Shown: positions 8,652 through 16,403 of the stretch, in pieces
Layout of the letters: each line of letters starts with the position of its first letter
Numbering within the stretch: position 1 is the first letter of the stretch
NCBI GenBank assembly: GCA_016715115.1
Contig: JADKBM010000011.1
Location: forward strand, 1,187,501 to 1,251,500
Origin: Acidobacteriota bacterium
GTDB lineage: Bacteria; Acidobacteriota; Blastocatellia; Pyrinomonadales; Pyrinomonadaceae
Reading direction: 5' to 3'
DNA length: 64,000 nt
The notes under the pieces: model-generated
Told to the model about the DNA's origin: nothing
Database searches by the model: none
What the model saw: the letters and a program-made list of their open reading frames with translations, nothing else
Position numbers and translations under genes: made by a program

Positions 8652-9941
8652 TTATAGCGCCTTGACGATAAACAGGGTTCCGTCATCATCGAGAAACTTC
8701 CGTTCGGTGAAATCGGCGACGCCCTTGCGGATATGATCGACAAGTTCCCTTGCCGGCAGATCGATCCCTTCGAGAACACGCTCGACAAAACGGTCACGCC
8801 CGTACTCTTCGCCGTCCTCGCGGGCGGCTTCGGTGATTCCATCGGTATAGAGGACCAACACCTGCTTTTCGTCGAACTTGATGAAATGCTGGTGATAGCG
8901 CATTTCGCGGAACATTCCGAGCGGGAGATCGCCGTACTCGACAAAACGGTGCTCGCCGTCCGGCGTGATCAGCAACGGCGGATTATGGCCCGCGTTCGAG
9001 AATACAAATGTCTTGTTGGTCGCATCGAGAATGCCGTAGATCGCGGTTATGAACTGATGCGATTCGACCGAGTCCCAAAGAAGATTGCTGACCTTTGAAA
9101 GAGCGATATGCGGCGCGTATCCGATCTGGACCGCGAGCCGCAGCGAGGCGCGCAGAAACGCCGTCAGAAGCGCCGCCGGAATTCCCTTTCCGACTGCATC
9201 GGCGACGATGATCCCGACCTGGTCGTCGAACACCTTTACCCAATCGTAATAATCGCCGGAGACCTGTTCCGTCGGGAAAACATAGGCACTGATGTCGAAT
9301 CCCTTGACCTTCGGGTCGTGATCCGGAAGAAGTTCGAGCTGCACCTGACGCGCGATCTCGAGCTGCGCCTGAAGCCGCTTCTTCTCGACAAGCTGCTCGT
9401 GAAGTTCGACCTTTTCGATGATGATCGCCACCTGCGACGCGAGAAGCTGCAGGATCTGAAGATCGTCCGCCGAATAAGCGTCGGGCTTGTCGCTCTCGAG
9501 GTCGAAAACCCCGATCACCTGATCGTTCGAGACGATCGGGGCGACCATTTCCGAGATCGTGTTGTCGCGAGCGTGAAAATACCGCGGATCCTTGCTGACG
9601 TCGCCCGAAATGATCGAACGCCCCGTCTGCGCGCAATACCCGATAAATCCTTCGCCGAGTTTGAGTTGCGGCTCGACCAATGAGAAAGGGACCGCGTAAC
9701 CGCTGATCGCCTTCGATTTGAAGATGTAGGGGTTGTCGCCCGACCTGTCGTTCTCGATGAGATAGATTCCGGCGGCATCATAGTGGATAAGCGAGTCGAG
9801 CGTTTCCATAACAAGCGTCAGAACCTCGTCGAGATCAAGCGAGCGGCTGATCGTTTTGGTGATGTCGAGCAGCATTCGCAGCTTGTCGACGACCGACAGA
9901 CTCGTATCCGGCGCTTTGGTTTCCGGGTGATGTTCTTCCAT
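8652..9941 (-). CDS. GAF-domain PP2C-type (RsbU/SpoIIE-like) serine phosphatase
   Basis: A 429-aa cytoplasmic protein. Residues about 20-180 form a GAF sensor domain (DAAGIYLIEN, GEGFIGYCAQTGRSIISGD, VIGVFDLESD). A helical linker (LVEKKRLQAQLEIARQVQ) leads into an RsbU/SpoIIE phosphatase domain with SGDYYDW, VADAVGKGIPAALL, FSNAGHNPP, YTDGITEA and LDDDGTLF. These include the metal-binding Asp residues. Such proteins dephosphorylate anti-sigma-factor antagonists in partner switching, but no anti-sigma or antagonist gene is adjacent, so the partner is elsewhere or different. The downstream neighbour, 33 bp upstream on the same strand, is the IrrE-like gene. Confidence 0.93.
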   Translation of the reverse strand: MEEHHPETKAPDTSLSVVDKLRMLLDITKTISRSLDLDEVLTLVMETLDSLIHYDAAGIYLIENDRSGDNPYIFKSKAISGYAVPFSLVEPQLKLGEGFIGYCAQTGRSIISGDVSKDPRYFHARDNTISEMVAPIVSNDQVIGVFDLESDKPDAYSADDLQILQLLASQVAIIIEKVELHEQLVEKKRLQAQLEIARQVQLELLPDHDPKVKGFDISAYVFPTEQVSGDYYDWVKVFDDQVGIIVADAVGKGIPAALLTAFLRASLRLAVQIGYAPHIALSKVSNLLWDSVESHQFITAIYGILDATNKTFVFSNAGHNPPLLITPDGEHRFVEYGDLPLGMFREMRYHQHFIKFDEKQVLVLYTDGITEAAREDGEEYGRDRFVERVLEGIDLPARELVDHIRKGVADFTERKFLDDDGTLFIVKAL

Positions 9942-9974
9942 TAGTTGAAATTGTAGTTCCGTAACCGGGGAAAT

Positions 9975-10595
9975 TCAATAATCGCGGTTAACAAGGATCG
10001 AGTTCGCGTATTCGTCCCACAAACGCGAGATCTTGATCCGGTATTCAACCAGTTCGCGGCTGACATTGAAATGCCGCGCGATCTCGCGCGAAGTCCTTCC
10101 GCGCCGGATGAATCGTTTAAGCGCCGAGTAGGGCACAAGCGCCGCCGCGCCGACGCCGTAAGCTTCTTCTTCGATCTCCGGCCGGTAGTCGCGGGCGATC
10201 GTCTTGCCTTGCTTGTTGACCGCCTTGATCGCGAGCCGCGACGGCTGGTGCCCGAGAAACACGTGACTGATCTCCTCCATCAAGGTCGCGTTCTGCCGGT
10301 TCGAACCGTGCGTCGGATTAAGTACGATCAGTTTTCGTCCGTCGGGGAGTTTCTGCGAACATGCGCCGCCGGACCAGGCGTCTTTGCCGTCGGTCAGTAG
10401 GTGATCACGCGTTTCTCCCGAAAGAAACGGAGCCATCTGTTCGTAGGTCACGACCAGAAGTTTGGCGTAAGCGGCAAGGTCAAACGGATCGAGCCGCTGT
10501 TCGTCTCGCCGAAGTCCGGCGAATTCGCGGAGTCCGATCGCCTTGAGTTCGTAGTTCCGGCCTTTCGCCGTCGGCGGAAGTTCAGCGGGATCCAT
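9975..10595 (-). CDS. ImmA/IrrE-family protein with variant metal site and C-terminal HTH
   Basis: The 206-aa protein contains the ImmA/IrrE helix LMEEISHVFLGH (about residues 110-121). The usual HExxH is EExxH here: the first zinc-binding His is Glu, a variant I recall in part of the family. A second region, EEEAYGVGAAALVPYSAL, matches the conserved segment after the helix. The C-terminus (RRGRTSREIARHFNVSRELV) looks like a helix-turn-helix. ImmA/IrrE proteins cleave or sense repressors in stress and mobile-element control. Nothing adjacent resembles a partner repressor, although the neighbouring GAF/PP2C gene is also a signalling protein. Confidence 0.8.
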   Translation of the reverse strand: MDPAELPPTAKGRNYELKAIGLREFAGLRRDEQRLDPFDLAAYAKLLVVTYEQMAPFLSGETRDHLLTDGKDAWSGGACSQKLPDGRKLIVLNPTHGSNRQNATLMEEISHVFLGHQPSRLAIKAVNKQGKTIARDYRPEIEEEAYGVGAAALVPYSALKRFIRRGRTSREIARHFNVSRELVEYRIKISRLWDEYANSILVNRDY

Positions 10596-10670
10596 ATCGG
10601 CTAAAATACGGCGACCGGGTCAATCGGCAATTCGCAGATCATCCCCGGTCGGCTTTCAAATGCGGGTTCA

Positions 10671-11192
10671 CTAAACTTCTTTATATTCGGAATCGACGTC
10701 CTCGGTCGAGAGCGCGACCCGGTAGTTCTTCGACTGCTTCTGTTTTGTGATCAACAGATCGTCTTTCGTCTTCAAAAGGTCAGCGCGGTTATAGACGGAG
10801 ATCTCGAAGTTGTAGCCGTGCGTGATCGCGTCCTTCGGACACGCCTCGACGCAGAAACCGCAAAAGATGCAGCGTCCGTAATCGATGTTGTAAACCTTCG
10901 CGTAGCGCTCGTCGCGTCCGACACGTTCGTCGTACGGCCGCGGATCGTTGACCGCCTCAATGTAAATGCACTCCGACGGACAGGCCGCCGCACAAAGATA
11001 ACACGCGACGCATTTCTCCTTGCCGTTTTCGTCAACGTGAAGCAAATGCTGTCCGCGATATCGCGGCTGTACCGTGACCGGGACATCCGGATACTGCACG
11101 GTCCATTTTTCACGCGGAATCTCGGAGATCGTGCGTTTCATCCCCTTGATCACCGCAACGGTAGATTTGATAACATCTGAGACTATCGACAT
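10671..11192 (-). CDS. nuoI: NADH-quinone oxidoreductase subunit I-like 2[4Fe-4S] protein
   Basis: The 173-aa protein matches NuoI, the peripheral-arm subunit of complex I that carries clusters N6a and N6b. Two CxxCxxCxxxCP motifs are seen: CVACYLCAAACP and CIFCGFCVEACP. RYRGQHLLH and the N-terminal amphipathic stretch ISEIPREKWTVQYPDVPVTV are typical. No other nuo gene is within the window, so it is either a detached complex I gene or a NuoI paralogue with another partner. Confidence 0.88.
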   Translation of the reverse strand: MSIVSDVIKSTVAVIKGMKRTISEIPREKWTVQYPDVPVTVQPRYRGQHLLHVDENGKEKCVACYLCAAACPSECIYIEAVNDPRPYDERVGRDERYAKVYNIDYGRCIFCGFCVEACPKDAITHGYNFEISVYNRADLLKTKDDLLITKQKQSKNYRVALSTEDVDSEYKEV

Positions 11193-11213
11193 AAAATCAA
11201 TTTCGCGCCCGGA

Positions 11214-12596
11214 CTACCTGAGCATAAACCCGAGCAAAAAGCCCAAAATCAGCAATCCAACAAAAACCAGAATCGCTCCGCCGCCACCGATGATCCCTCC
11301 GAGCGCGAGTCCCGACCCGGCATAGTGCTCGGGATCATTCGCCGCCCGGCTACGCGCCAGAAATCCAGTGATGATCCCGCTTATCGCCAAGAGAAATGAA
11401 ACCGGAATGCAGATCAACGAAACGATCGGCACGATTCCGCCGAACATCAGGAGAAACCCGAGAACACCGGTGATGAGCGAAATAATTGCCAGCATTTGGC
11501 TCGGACCGGAGACTGCAGGCGGTTGAAACGGCGTGTCCGCGCCGATCCCTTGCTGACCCCATTCACCGACCGGAGCCGGCGGCGCATTCCATTCCGCAGG
11601 CTGAAATGCCTGATTGGCAGGCGCTTGCGGCGCGTCGAACGGTGTCGGCTGAAACGGCGACGGCGCGATCGGTTGGCTGACGGGCGGATCAAAACTCGTC
11701 GGCGGAGTCGAAAACGGCGAAGAAGGTTCCGAAGCCATTGGCGCTTGCGGCGCTTCGAACGGCGGCGGCGCAACCGGTTCGCTCACCGGCGCGTCAAACC
11801 TCGGCGGCGGAGTCGAAAACGGCGAGGAAGGTTGCGAAGAAATCGGCGCCTGCGGCGCTTCGAACGGCGGCGGCGCGATCGGTTCGCTCAGCGGCGCGTC
11901 AAAGCTCGGTGGCGGAGTCGAGAACGGCGAAGAAGGTTGCGAAGAAATCGGCGCCTGCGGCGCTTCGAACGGCGGCGGCGCGATCGGTTCGCTCAGCGGC
12001 GCGTCAAAGCTCGGTGGCGGAGTCGAGAACGGTGACGCAACTTCAGGTTCCTGCGGCGACTGCGAATCAAAATTCGATTGAAAGATCGTCACCGGAACTT
12101 CATCGTCAGCCGGTGCAGGCGCCGGAACATCAGAAAAACTGGGTGCCTCGATTACCGGTTCGCTGAAGACCGGGGCCGGCGGCTCGCTTATCGGCGGCGC
12201 GATCGGCGCGTCAAAAAATACTGCCGGAACATCAGGCTTGATCTCTTCCTTGAGCGAATCGAATGCCGGAGGGTCGGAAACCAGATCCTCGAGAGTCTGT
12301 TTTTCCGGCGCGCCCAACGGTGCAACGACCATCGTCGCCATCGGATCGAAGTCCTGCGGAATCTGTAGAACGTCGTCTTCGTCGTCTTCCTTCACGTCGA
12401 TCCGCGAGGCGACCATTGTTTTGAACGGGTCGTCAGGCGGGATCATCGCCGCGATCTCATCTTGTCGGACGATCTGAGTCTTTAACGGATCGACGGCCTG
12501 GACATCTTCGACCGCTTCCCCGAGGGGCGTCCCGTCGGTCTGACAGAAACGCATCGTATCCGGAAACTCACGCTGACAATTCGGGCATATTTTCAT
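11214..12596 (-). CDS. zinc-ribbon membrane protein with 35-residue Pro-rich repeats and DUF4190-like C-terminus
   Basis: The 460-aa protein opens with a zinc ribbon (MKICPNCQREFPDTMRFCQTDG). Three short related motifs follow: DPLKTQIV, DPFKTMV and DPMATMV. The centre is a Pro/Ser-rich region with a 35-residue repeat (SPFSTPPPSFDAPLSEPIAP and onwards) in three good copies and a diverged fourth, encoded by 105-bp direct repeats. The last 90 residues have two or three membrane segments (MLAIISLITGVLGFLLMFGG, VPIVSLICIPVSFLLAISG, GAILVFVGLLILGFLLG), like DUF4190 proteins. The function is unknown; the layout suggests a membrane-anchored protein with a long flexible cytoplasmic arm. The Thr-centred motifs could be kinase or FHA sites, which is speculation. 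Confidence 0.8.
   Translation of the reverse strand: MKICPNCQREFPDTMRFCQTDGTPLGEAVEDVQAVDPLKTQIVRQDEIAAMIPPDDPFKTMVASRIDVKEDDEDDVLQIPQDFDPMATMVVAPLGAPEKQTLEDLVSDPPAFDSLKEEIKPDVPAVFFDAPIAPPISEPPAPVFSEPVIEAPSFSDVPAPAPADDEVPVTIFQSNFDSQSPQEPEVASPFSTPPPSFDAPLSEPIAPPPFEAPQAPISSQPSSPFSTPPPSFDAPLSEPIAPPPFEAPQAPISSQPSSPFSTPPPRFDAPVSEPVAPPPFEAPQAPMASEPSSPFSTPPTSFDPPVSQPIAPSPFQPTPFDAPQAPANQAFQPAEWNAPPAPVGEWGQQGIGADTPFQPPAVSGPSQMLAIISLITGVLGFLLMFGGIVPIVSLICIPVSFLLAISGIITGFLARSRAANDPEHYAGSGLALGGIIGGGGAILVFVGLLILGFLLGFMLR
11726..12040. repeat. 105-bp direct repeats inside the zinc-ribbon gene
   Basis: Two nearly identical 105-bp units (11831-11935 and 11936-12040) and a diverged third (11726-11830) encode the 35-residue Pro-rich repeat. 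The unit length is a multiple of three, so copy-number changes keep the frame. The close identity of two copies suggests recent duplication. Confidence 0.85.
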
Positions 12597-12624
12597 CAGT
12601 TGTTCGTCCTTGAGAACAGGATTG

Positions 12625-12678
12625 AAGTCCGTAAATCCGAAGGTTTGAAAGCGTTTGTCTTTACGAACTTACGGACTT
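12625..12678. repeat. inverted repeat downstream of ndk
   Basis: AAGTCCGTAA (12625-12634) and TTACGGACTT (12669-12678) are perfect 10-bp inverted arms separated by 34 bp that carry further near-repeats of the same words (ATCCGAAG, TTTACGAA). It lies just 3' of ndk on the minus strand and is similar in style to the heptad elements elsewhere in the window. It may act as a terminator. Confidence 0.6.
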
Positions 12679-12692
12679 TTATATCCTTTTAA

Positions 12693-13109
12693 CTAAACTA
12701 ATTCAAGCTTGCTGAAGAAATAAGCGATCTCGATCGCCGCATTTTCGTCCGAATCGGAACCGTGGACGGCGTTCTCGCCGATCGAACCGGCAAAATCCTT
12801 TCGCAGCGTGCCCTCCGCGGCTTCCGCCGGGTTCGTCGCGCCCATCAGATCGCGCCACTCTTTGACCGCGTTTTCCTTTTCCAGGCAAAGCACGACGCAC
12901 GGACCGCTCGACATAAACTCGGTCAACTCCCCAAAAAACGGACGCGCGGCATGAACCGCATAAAAGCCCTCGGCCTGTTTCTTCGACTGATGGATCAGCT
13001 TCATTCCGCGAATCTGAAATCCGTTGCCGAGAATGCGGCTGATGATCTTTCCCGTATGCCCTTTCCCGACCGCGTCGGGTTTGATAATTCCGAATGTTAA
13101 ATTGCTCAT
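12693..13109 (-). CDS. ndk: nucleoside diphosphate kinase
   Basis: Ndk transfers phosphate between nucleoside di- and triphosphates through a phospho-His. The 138-aa protein has the family pattern: TFGIIKPDAVGKG at the N-terminus, the active-site NAVHGSDSDENAAIEIAYFF and TEFMSSGPCV. The ATG at 13109 fits the family N-terminus; codons upstream encode a non-conserved leader. GAGAGGA lies somewhat far upstream. It is probably monocistronic, with the inverted repeat at 12625-12678 behind it. Confidence 0.97.
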   Translation of the reverse strand: MSNLTFGIIKPDAVGKGHTGKIISRILGNGFQIRGMKLIHQSKKQAEGFYAVHAARPFFGELTEFMSSGPCVVLCLEKENAVKEWRDLMGATNPAEAAEGTLRKDFAGSIGENAVHGSDSDENAAIEIAYFFSKLELV

Positions 13110-13207
13110 TTTGATAATTTGTCCTCTCTTTATTTGCCGCGGTTTCGTAAAACCCCGAAAAATCAATCAATAAAAGTAATGCCTGAAAACAATCTGCGCG
13201 CAAAACG

Positions 13208-13594
13208 CTAGCCCATCTCGAAAACGACTCGCATTTCGCCCGAGATCCGAGCCGGTTTCAAACTGGACCGGTCGATCAAACACCAGACGCTCCGCGCGCG
13301 GATCAGAACGTCGTCTCCGCGCAAAATCTCGGTAAAGCGCTCACAGGTGACGCGCGTCGCCTTTCCAACCCAGGTTGTTGCCGTCACCTCGTCCCCGTCA
13401 AACGTCTGCTTCAGATAGTCGATCTCGTGCCGCGTCAGCATCCAGGTCAGCGCGTCTCGCGTTTCCGCATCGACCGCCGCATTCCAATGCGCGACGGCGA
13501 CTTCCTGGACCCAACGAACGTAGGCGACATTGTTGACGTGCCCCTGTTCGTCGATATCGCCGGCCGCTACGCGAAAAGAGTGCGAGAATTTCAT
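13208..13594 (-). CDS. YbgC/FcbC-like acyl-CoA thioesterase (hotdog fold)
   Basis: A 128-residue single hotdog domain. GDIDEQGHVNNVAYVRWVQE near the N-terminus matches the active-site region of 4-hydroxybenzoyl-CoA-type thioesterases (Asp after G, then GHVNN.xY). ATG 13594 overlaps the stop of the upstream SnoaL-like gene in ATGA, so the two are translationally coupled. The acyl substrate cannot be told from sequence. Confidence 0.88.
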   Translation of the reverse strand: MKFSHSFRVAAGDIDEQGHVNNVAYVRWVQEVAVAHWNAAVDAETRDALTWMLTRHEIDYLKQTFDGDEVTATTWVGKATRVTCERFTEILRGDDVLIRARSVWCLIDRSSLKPARISGEMRVVFEMG

Positions 13595-14019
13595 CCGAGT
13601 CTCAGCGAAACGAGTCCAAGCTGATCGTACATCTTCAGAAAATCGAACTCGTTCCAGACCTCGACTAATCTTCCGTCCTTGATGGTGCACATGCCCAACC
13701 CCGTGAATTCGACCCGGCGTCCGGACGCTCCGACGCCGAGGCCGCCGCCCGTATGCGTTCCGCGAACCGTGCAACGCGCCGCGAGTCTATCGCCGTCGAG
13801 CACAACGTCCTCAACCGTTACTTCGATATCAGGAAAGGCATCAATGAACGCCCGAAAGAACCCCTTGAACTGTTCCAAACCCCGTATTTCGATCGGTTCT
13901 GTTCCGCCGAGCCCGCGATGAACGCAGTTGTCGCCGAGCAGTTCGTCGATCGTCGATTCCCGCTTATCGTTCCAGACCTCGTTGAACCAACGCCGGATCA
14001 AAGCTTCGTTTTCCCGCAT
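13591..14019 (-). CDS. SnoaL-like (NTF2-fold) protein
   Basis: A 142-residue protein with the SnoaL/ester-cyclase pattern: RRWFNEVWNDKRESTIDELL at the start, then FFRAFIDAFPDIEVTVEDVV, GDRLAARCTVRGTHTG and DGRLVEVWNEFDFLKMYDQL. The family includes polyketide cyclases, but many members are small hydrolases or isomerases of unknown substrate. It is coupled to the thioesterase gene by a 4-bp overlap. sucD begins about 20 bp downstream of its start side but is read as a separate unit. Confidence 0.85.
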   Translation of the reverse strand: MRENEALIRRWFNEVWNDKRESTIDELLGDNCVHRGLGGTEPIEIRGLEQFKGFFRAFIDAFPDIEVTVEDVVLDGDRLAARCTVRGTHTGGGLGVGASGRRVEFTGLGMCTIKDGRLVEVWNEFDFLKMYDQLGLVSLRLG

Positions 14020-14038
14020 ATCAAATGCTCCCGGGCCG

Positions 14039-14923
14039 TCAGGCTCCCGCTTTCAATCCAAGAAGTTCGACCACCGCGCGGCCGATGTCCGCCGGCGATT
14101 CGACAACGCGGATCCCCGCCTCGCGAAGTGCCTTCATCTTCTCGCCGGCGGTTCCCTTTCCGCCCGAAATGATCGCGCCGGCGTGACCCATACGGCGTCC
14201 CGGAGGAGCAGTTTGACCGGCGATGAACGCGACGATCGGTTTCGTCACATTGTCTTTGGCATAGGCGGCCGCATCTTCCTCGGCCGTGCCCCCGATCTCG
14301 CCGATCATAATGATCGCGTCCGTCTCGTCGTCAGCTTCGAAAAGCCGCAATGCATCCGTATGATTGGTCCCGATGATCGGATCGCCGCCGATTCCGATCG
14401 CCGTCGATTGGCCAAGTCCGAGCGATGTCAGCTGTCCGACAGCCTCGTACGTCAACGTTCCCGACCGCGAGACGACGCCGATGCGCCCTTCCTTATGGAT
14501 ATGGCCGGGCATAATGCCGATCTTGCATTTTCCGGGAGAAATGATACCGGGACAATTGGGACCGATGACCCGCGTTTTCTTGTCGCGCAGATACTCTTTG
14601 ACGGCCACCATATCGGTGATCGGAATTCCTTCGGTGATCGCGACCACGAGCGGGATCCCGGCGTCGGCCGCTTCCATTATCGCATCCGCGGCGAATGCTG
14701 GCGGAACGTATATGACCGAAGCGTTCGCGCCGGTTTCGTTGACGGCGTCCGCGACTGTGTTGAAGACCGGAACGCCTTCGTGGGTCGAACCGCCCTTTCC
14801 GGGCGTGACGCCGCCGATGACGTTCGTCCCGTAGTCGATCATCTGGAGTGTGTGGAATGTGCCTTCCTTGCCGGTAATGCCCTGCACGATGAGGCGCGTG
14901 TTCTTGTCAACTAAAACGCTCAA
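14039..14923 (-). CDS. sucD: succinate-CoA ligase, alpha subunit
   Basis: SucD binds CoA and carries the phospho-His of succinyl-CoA synthetase in the TCA cycle. The 294-aa protein starts SVLVDKNTRLIVQGITGKEG and has the CoA-binding region GGVTPGKGG, the GPNCPGIISPG segment and the active-site His in MGHAGAIISGG. The start is TTG at 14923 with AGGAG 9 bases upstream; codons further upstream encode a non-homologous stretch. The beta subunit gene sucC is not adjacent, which is unusual since sucCD normally form an operon. Confidence 0.95.
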   Translation of the reverse strand: MSVLVDKNTRLIVQGITGKEGTFHTLQMIDYGTNVIGGVTPGKGGSTHEGVPVFNTVADAVNETGANASVIYVPPAFAADAIMEAADAGIPLVVAITEGIPITDMVAVKEYLRDKKTRVIGPNCPGIISPGKCKIGIMPGHIHKEGRIGVVSRSGTLTYEAVGQLTSLGLGQSTAIGIGGDPIIGTNHTDALRLFEADDETDAIIMIGEIGGTAEEDAAAYAKDNVTKPIVAFIAGQTAPPGRRMGHAGAIISGGKGTAGEKMKALREAGIRVVESPADIGRAVVELLGLKAGA

Positions 14924-15148
14924 AACTGATTTCTCCTGGAATTTAACTTGGTCAAAACAAAGGAAAAGTATAACACGCCCCACGAAATCTATTGCAAACC
15001 GGACAAAACGAACTTTTCCCGAAACTAAACCGGCGAACGTGTCGTTACCATTGTTGTCCGACCTTTTTACGGGCGGGTTTACCGTTTTCAAACAAATCAT
15101 TTCGCGGGATTTTCGAAATTGCATTCGCGGTCTCCGCAAACCAGTCCT

Positions 15149-16393
15149 ATGCGGAAGTTATATTCCTTTTATTACGATGCTTTCGGGATCGCCATCAAAT
15201 CGATCTTCGAACACAAACTCCGCGCGTTCCTGACATTGATCGGGATCATCATCGGCGTCGCCGCGGTCGTCATCGTCGGCGCCTCGATCGATGGCTTGAA
15301 GACTTACGTCGTCGACAAAGTCTCGAAGGTTCTCGGCTCGAACCATTTTATGATGACGCGGATGGCGAACACGGGACGGCTTTCCGACGAAGAATACGAA
15401 CGGCGCAACCGCCGCAACAAGGACGTCAACTGGGAGGAATTCCAATACGTTCGCGATAACTGCAAGATGTGCCTTTCGGTCGGTGCGGCGATGGGGGCAG
15501 GCGCCGACATCACGCAGGACGGGATTGAAATGCCTTCGGTGCGAATTCAGGGCGTGACCGCGAATATGGTCGATATCGAGGACAAGACCATCGGCGCAGG
15601 GCGTTTTATCTCCGACCCGGAAGTCGAGCGCTCCGCGAAAGTCTGCGTTATCGGAGTGGATCTGCAGGAAAAGTTCTTCCCGAGCGGGAGCCCTATCGGA
15701 AAGTCGATCAAGCTCCGCGGCGTGCCTCTGCTGATCATCGGCGTCGAGGAAAAGCGCGGATCGTTTTTCGGCGACTCGATGGACCGCAACATTTATATCC
15801 CGATAACTCTGCACAATCAGATCTTCTCGCGCGATGGAGGCCTGCAGGTTCACGGCAAGGCGGCTGATGCAGAAACGCTCAAGGAAGCGATCGAGAACGC
15901 GCGGTTGGTCTTGCGCAACAAGCGAGAGCTGATCGGCAGCGAGGAGGACAACTTCAGCATCGTCAACACCGATGAATTCGGGTCGCAAATGGATCAGTTC
16001 ACGAACGCGATCGCGGTGGTCGTCATCCCGATCACGATGATCACGCTGCTCGTCGGAGGGATCGTCGTGATGAACATTATGCTCGTGTCGGTCACCGAAC
16101 GAACGTTCGAGGTCGGGCTCCGAAAGGCGCTGGGCGCGACGCGCAATCAGATCATGGTTCAATTTCTTATCGAATCGGCGTCGCTTTGCATCGTCGGCGG
16201 GATGCTTGGTCTGATCGTTGCCGCCGGCGCGACGCAGGTCGTCGGCGCGCTTCTCGAAATGACGATGACGATCACCGTCAAATATATGGCGATCGCCGTC
16301 ATCGTTTCGAGCGTCATCGGAATTCTCGCGGGACTTTATCCGGCCTGGAAGGCGTCGAAACTCGATCCGATCGTCGCGCTCGCAAAATCTTGA
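15149..16393 (+). CDS. MacB/FtsX-type ABC transporter permease
   Basis: A 414-aa permease: one membrane helix at residues about 20-45 (FEHKLRAFLTLIGIIIGVAA), a periplasmic MacB-type domain of about 220 residues, and three C-terminal helices forming the FtsX domain (VVIPITMITLLVGGIVVMNI, SASLCIVGGMLGLIVAAG, AVIVSSVIGILAGLYPAW). The cytoplasmic loop VTERTFEVGLRKALGATRNQ is typical. ATG 15149 gives the family N-terminus. The next gene is a paralogue 10 bp downstream, so the two probably form a heterodimer. No ATP-binding subunit or membrane-fusion protein gene is adjacent. Confidence 0.92.
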   Translation: MRKLYSFYYDAFGIAIKSIFEHKLRAFLTLIGIIIGVAAVVIVGASIDGLKTYVVDKVSKVLGSNHFMMTRMANTGRLSDEEYERRNRRNKDVNWEEFQYVRDNCKMCLSVGAAMGAGADITQDGIEMPSVRIQGVTANMVDIEDKTIGAGRFISDPEVERSAKVCVIGVDLQEKFFPSGSPIGKSIKLRGVPLLIIGVEEKRGSFFGDSMDRNIYIPITLHNQIFSRDGGLQVHGKAADAETLKEAIENARLVLRNKRELIGSEEDNFSIVNTDEFGSQMDQFTNAIAVVVIPITMITLLVGGIVVMNIMLVSVTERTFEVGLRKALGATRNQIMVQFLIESASLCIVGGMLGLIVAAGATQVVGALLEMTMTITVKYMAIAVIVSSVIGILAGLYPAWKASKLDPIVALAKS

Positions 16394-16403
16394 GGAAGTA
16401 AAG

